Of a stretch of DNA of 8,558 nucleotides, positions 6,131 through 8,558 are shown piece after piece. Every line of letters starts with the position of its first letter. The first letter of the stretch is position 1. A model generated the notes under the pieces. It was given only the letters and a program-made list of their open reading frames with translations. It had not been told where the DNA came from and made no database searches. Made by a program: the position numbers and the translations under genes. The DNA comes from a bacterium (lineage in GTDB: Bacteria > Chloroflexota > Dormibacteria > UBA8260 > Bog-877). The stretch spans positions 1 to 8,558 of the forward strand of contig JAJYWT010000054.1 in NCBI GenBank assembly GCA_021791345.1, given 5' to 3'.

Positions 6131-6159
6131 ACAGTAACCTATCGAGAGAAAATTGTCAA
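6131..6159 (-). promoter_or_regulatory. Leaderless promoter of the ArsR-MFS operon with overlapping dyad
   Basis: Reading the minus strand, a perfect TTGACA (6159-6154) is followed by a 17-bp spacer and TACTGT (6136-6131), a TANNNT -10 ending 6 nt before the GTG start at 6124. Transcription would start at about the start codon. The -35 lies in a dyad ATTG-T-CAAT (6152-6160), and an imperfect ATA/TAT repeat is just upstream around 6160-6171; these are candidate operator sequences for the encoded regulator. The interval from about 6140 to 6180 is the most AT-rich stretch in the window. Confidence 0.7.
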
Positions 6160-6210
6160 TACATATCTATCATTATCCTGAGCGGCAGCCTCGGACGAGT
6201 TCGTGGCAGC

Positions 6211-7983
6211 TCATCCGGCCATGAGCGCGTGGGCCCTGAGCGCCACCCCCAGGACCACGCGGGCCTCGGGGTCGTCCAGCGAGACGCCCAGCAGTGACTC
6301 CGCGCGCTGGATCCGGTAGATCAACGAGTTGATGTGGATCCCCAAAACCCGGGCCGCCGCCCGCTGGTTCCAACCCTGGTTCGAGAGCGCCTCGAGGGTG
6401 GCCGTGAGGGGGGTGCGGTGGCGCCGCTCGTAGGCGAGCACCGCGCCCAGGCTGTCCTCGACAAAGCGCCGCACCACCTCAGGGTCCCTCACCTCGAGCA
6501 GCAGCCGCAGGGCACCCAGCGACCGGTAGGACGTCACCACCCGCCGGCCGCCGCCCCGGCGCACCAGCCGCAGGGCCTGACGCGCCTCCTCGTGGGCGCG
6601 AGCCAGCTCGTTGGGAGCGGCGGCAAGGCCACCCACCCCTGCCGAGACGCTGAGCCGGTGGTCCAGGCCGTGCGCCATCCGGAGCAGGTCGGCGGCGAGA
6701 CTCTCGACCTCCGGCAGGGGCAGCGGCGCCGGGGATGGGCCGGCAACCTCCTCGGGCAGGACCACCACCCACGAGCTGGCCCGGGTGACCACCATGGCGC
6801 CGGGCACCCGGAGCTCGCAGAGCCGCTCCAGGTCGCGGTGCATCCGCTCCTGAATGGGCCGGGACTGCATCACCTCCGCGCTGAGGTCGTCGTCCGGCTC
6901 CAGGATCACGAGCCAGCTCCGGTCGGGGATGCGGTAACCCAGCCGCTCCGCCCCGACCGCGAGGCGACTGACATCGGCAGGGTCGGCTGTCACCGTCAGC
7001 AGCCCCTCCAGCAGGTCTCCCCGGAGCCGCCGCTCGACCTCGGCCGCAGCCCGCTCCTTGAGCAGCTCGAGGGCGACCACGGTCGCCCCATGCTCGAGGG
7101 CGCGGCGCCGGCCCGGAGGGGCTCCCTCGAGGCTTCCCTCCAGCGCCAGCACGGCGATGAGCTCGGACCCGGCTCGGACCGGGGCCAGGGTGAGTGGGGT
7201 GTGGCTGCGCCCGACGGTGGTCTCCACCGGGCCCGCGGTCTCCAGAAGGGTTCCCGGGATGGGGATGCGCCGACTCCGAAGGCCGGATCCGGCACCGTGC
7301 TCGACTCGGAACCCGAGGGCGTCGTACAGGCCGACCGCGCCGTCGGCCAGGCTGGCGATCGCCTCCAGGATGTTGCCGAGGCCGGCCCCGTCGAGCACGA
7401 GCTTGGTGAAGCGCTCATGGACAGTCTGGGAGAGGCGGATCTCCGCCAGCTGACCCTCCAGCTGGTGCTGGAGCTCGGCCCGCTCCAGCACCCCGGCGAT
7501 CGCCCCCGCGATCGCCGAGAGGAACGCGGTCTCGTCCTGGCGGAAGTCACGGCGCTCCACGGTCTGCACGTTGAGGACGCCGATCATGCGCGGGCCCGCC
7601 TCGATCGGGACCGAGAGCATGGAGGTGAAGCGCTCCTCGTCGACGCCCTCGATCCACTTGAAGCGCGGGTCGCGGGAGACCTCCGCCACCGCCAGTGGGC
7701 GGCGCTCGGCGGCGACGGTCCCGGTCACCCCCTGGCCCAGGCCCATCACCACCTGGCCCACGGCCTCCTGGTTGAGCCCGTTGGTGGCGGTCAGCACCAG
7801 CCCCTCCCGATCGCGGTCGTAGAGGTAGAGGGCGCATACGTCCGCGTCCATGGCCCCGTTGGTCTCCTTGATCACCAGCGCCAGCAGCTCGTCGCGGCCC
7901 ATGGTCGAGGCCGCCGCCATCGCCAGCTGCTGCAGGAACAGCAGCTCCCGGAGCTCCCGCTCGGGCGGAATCGAAGCTGCCAC
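6211..7983 (-). CDS. GAF-domain PucR/CdaR-family transcriptional regulator
   Basis: A 590-residue one-component regulator. An N-terminal GAF domain (about 29-168) shows DADVCALYLYD, GLGQGVTGTVAAERRPLAV and SMLSVPIEAGPRMIGVLNVQ. A coiled segment follows at about 168-192. A second sensor-like region without a clear match spans about 187-313. A divergent CdaR GGDEF-like domain (about 355-475) includes WLVILEPDDDL, LSVSAGVGG and HEEARQALRL. The C-terminal PucR helix-turn-helix (about 525-582) has TLEALSNQGWNQRAAARVLGIHINSLIYRIQRAESLLG, canonical for the family. PucR-type proteins control purine catabolism, sugar diacid use and similar pathways (family knowledge). The start GTG at 7983 is 1 nt after the moaC stop, so the two are probably co-transcribed and translationally coupled. 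The ligand and targets are unknown; the Mo-hydroxylase genes at the left of the window are a plausible target but not shown. Confidence 0.9.
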   Translation of the reverse strand: MAASIPPERELRELLFLQQLAMAAASTMGRDELLALVIKETNGAMDADVCALYLYDRDREGLVLTATNGLNQEAVGQVVMGLGQGVTGTVAAERRPLAVAEVSRDPRFKWIEGVDEERFTSMLSVPIEAGPRMIGVLNVQTVERRDFRQDETAFLSAIAGAIAGVLERAELQHQLEGQLAEIRLSQTVHERFTKLVLDGAGLGNILEAIASLADGAVGLYDALGFRVEHGAGSGLRSRRIPIPGTLLETAGPVETTVGRSHTPLTLAPVRAGSELIAVLALEGSLEGAPPGRRRALEHGATVVALELLKERAAAEVERRLRGDLLEGLLTVTADPADVSRLAVGAERLGYRIPDRSWLVILEPDDDLSAEVMQSRPIQERMHRDLERLCELRVPGAMVVTRASSWVVVLPEEVAGPSPAPLPLPEVESLAADLLRMAHGLDHRLSVSAGVGGLAAAPNELARAHEEARQALRLVRRGGGRRVVTSYRSLGALRLLLEVRDPEVVRRFVEDSLGAVLAYERRHRTPLTATLEALSNQGWNQRAAARVLGIHINSLIYRIQRAESLLGVSLDDPEARVVLGVALRAHALMAG

Positions 7984-7984
7984 C

Positions 7985-8494
7985 TCAGCGCTGCTTCGGA
8001 GATCCTCCGGATGGGCGCCGCACCGCCCCGGAGCGCCCTCCGCTCTTGGACTCCATCCGGATTCCCCCGATCTCGGCCCAGGGATCGATGCTCTTGATCA
8101 TGTCGATCACGGTGAGGCCGGCGACCGCGACCGCCGTCAGCGCCTCCATCTCCACCCCGGTCGCGTCCCGGCAGCGCACCGTCGCCTCCAGCAGGACCCG
8201 GTGAAGCGTCTCGTCCAACTCCGCGTCCACCGCCACGTGGCTTATCGAGATGGGGTGGCAGAGCGGGATCAGCTGGGGAGTCCGCTTGGCCGCCATGATG
8301 CCCGCGAGCCGGGAAACCTCCAGCACATCTCCCTTGGTGGCGCGGCCCTCAAGGATCGCCAGGAAGGCTGCCTCGCTCAGCTGGACGTGCGCGGTGGCGG
8401 TCGCCTGCCGGTCGGACACCGCCCGATCTCCGACGTCAACCATGCGCACCCGCCCACCGGCGTCGACGTGAGTGAGCCGCTCCCGGGCGCTCAT
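7985..8494 (-). CDS. moaC: Cyclic pyranopterin monophosphate synthase MoaC
   Basis: MoaC converts 3',8-cyclo-7,8-dihydroguanosine triphosphate, the product of MoaA, to cyclic pyranopterin monophosphate, the first stable intermediate of molybdenum cofactor synthesis. The 169-residue product has the full set of family motifs: THVDAGGRVRMVDVGDRAVSDR (8-29), KGDVLEVSRLAGIMAAKRT (54-72), LIPLCHPISISHV (75-87), and ATGVEMEALTAVAVAGLTVIDMIKSIDP (111-138), then MESKSGGRSG near the end. K54, H80, D131 and K134 correspond to the catalytic residues K51, H77, D128 and K131 of the Escherichia coli enzyme. The C-terminal residues 157-169 are Arg/Ser-rich and outside the fold. The ATG at 8494 overlaps an upstream stop (ATGA) and lacks a clear Shine-Dalgarno sequence, so coupling to the upstream gene is likely. 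It supplies cofactor to enzymes such as the Mo-hydroxylase encoded at 2-1788. Confidence 0.95.
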   Translation of the reverse strand: MSARERLTHVDAGGRVRMVDVGDRAVSDRQATATAHVQLSEAAFLAILEGRATKGDVLEVSRLAGIMAAKRTPQLIPLCHPISISHVAVDAELDETLHRVLLEATVRCRDATGVEMEALTAVAVAGLTVIDMIKSIDPWAEIGGIRMESKSGGRSGAVRRPSGGSPKQR

Positions 8495-8558
8495 GGCTTC
8501 GCCGAGCAGGCGGCGGCAGCTCTCGGGTCGGCGGTGGAGCTGTAGAGGATGCCCACCG
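8491..8558 (-). CDS. Possible C-terminal end of an upstream gene, unidentified
   Basis: One minus-strand frame is open from the window edge and ends with TGA at 8493-8491, overlapping the moaC ATG as ATGA. The 21 visible codons have G or C in the third position in 18 cases, higher than the frame continuous with moaC (15). The residues (ILYSSTADPRAAAACSAKP at the end) do not show a motif I recognise; they lack the C-terminal Gly-Gly of MoaA. The overlap pattern, repeated elsewhere in the window, is the main support. Confidence 0.4.
   Translation of the reverse strand, partial: VGILYSSTADPRAAAACSAKP

Noticed and set aside
6154..6160. TGTCAAT shared with the start of the IS-like end at 4154
   Set aside because: Only seven bases match and the rest differ; at 6154 it is explained by the TTGACA -35 element, so it is not a second IS end.
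6334..8097. Long plus-strand open frame (587 codons) opposite the PucR-family gene
   Set aside because: It is antisense to a gene with clear GAF and PucR motifs, its translation is low-complexity Arg/Gly/His/Gln-rich without a family, and long antisense frames are expected in GC-rich coding DNA.
7850..8545. Plus-strand frame (231 codons) opposite moaC
   Set aside because: moaC is certain on the other strand with all catalytic residues; the frame has no motif.
1..8558. CRISPR arrays, tRNA or rRNA genes, integrase or phage genes, toxin-antitoxin pairs
   Set aside because: No regularly spaced repeats, no tRNA cloverleaf or rRNA conserved stretches, and no such protein motifs were seen on either strand.

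Overview
The window is GC-rich chromosomal DNA with very little AT-rich sequence outside two short intergenic islands. Gene packing is tight, with 4-bp ATGA/GTGA overlaps, and GTG starts are frequent. Some promoters have a -10 TANNNT only 6-7 nt before the start codon, as in leaderless transcripts. Together with the gene families (aerobic CO dehydrogenase/xanthine dehydrogenase-type Mo-hydroxylase, PucR/CdaR regulator, ArsR plus MFS pair, Arg-rich proteins) this fits a high-GC Gram-positive-like lineage: Actinomycetota, Chloroflexota or the related Dormibacterota. The sequence alone does not settle the phylum, and no rRNA or tRNA is present to help.

Layout, left to right. (1) 2-1788, + strand: the 3' end of a molybdenum-hydroxylase operon. 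It holds the C-terminal part of a CoxL-like large subunit, then an overlapping CoxM-like FAD subunit, then a strong hairpin terminator. The small 2Fe-2S subunit is not in the window and must lie upstream or elsewhere. (2) 1789-2101: a convergent intergenic region with no recognisable gene but with nested hairpins. (3) 2102-4083: an AraC-family regulator (-) facing away from a class I SAM methyltransferase (+), whose start codons share one CATG. The methyltransferase is followed by an overlapping HIT-domain protein with a strong ribosome binding site. (4) 4084-4259: a hairpin terminator, a short AT-richer direct-repeat block that looks like an orphan IS21-type end, and a hairpin closing the next gene. 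(5) 4260-8558, - strand throughout: in transcription order, the tail of an unidentified gene, moaC, a GAF-PucR regulator, then (after an 86-bp gap with its own promoter) an ArsR-type regulator translationally coupled to an MFS exporter.

How they may work together. CoxL/CoxM-type enzymes need a molybdopterin cofactor, and MoaC makes its precursor cyclic pyranopterin monophosphate. PucR proteins are the classical regulators of purine (xanthine) catabolism, so a Mo-hydroxylase, a Moco gene and a PucR-type regulator within 8.5 kb suggests functional linkage. The link is inference, because an unrelated block separates them. The ArsR-MFS pair looks like a self-contained ligand-responsive efflux cassette. 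The AraC/methyltransferase/HIT block has no assignable pathway. I did not find a clearly new multi-gene system. The oddest items are the head-to-head overlapping starts, the orphan IS-like end, the leaderless promoters, and the substituted motif residues in the CoxM-like and HIT proteins.
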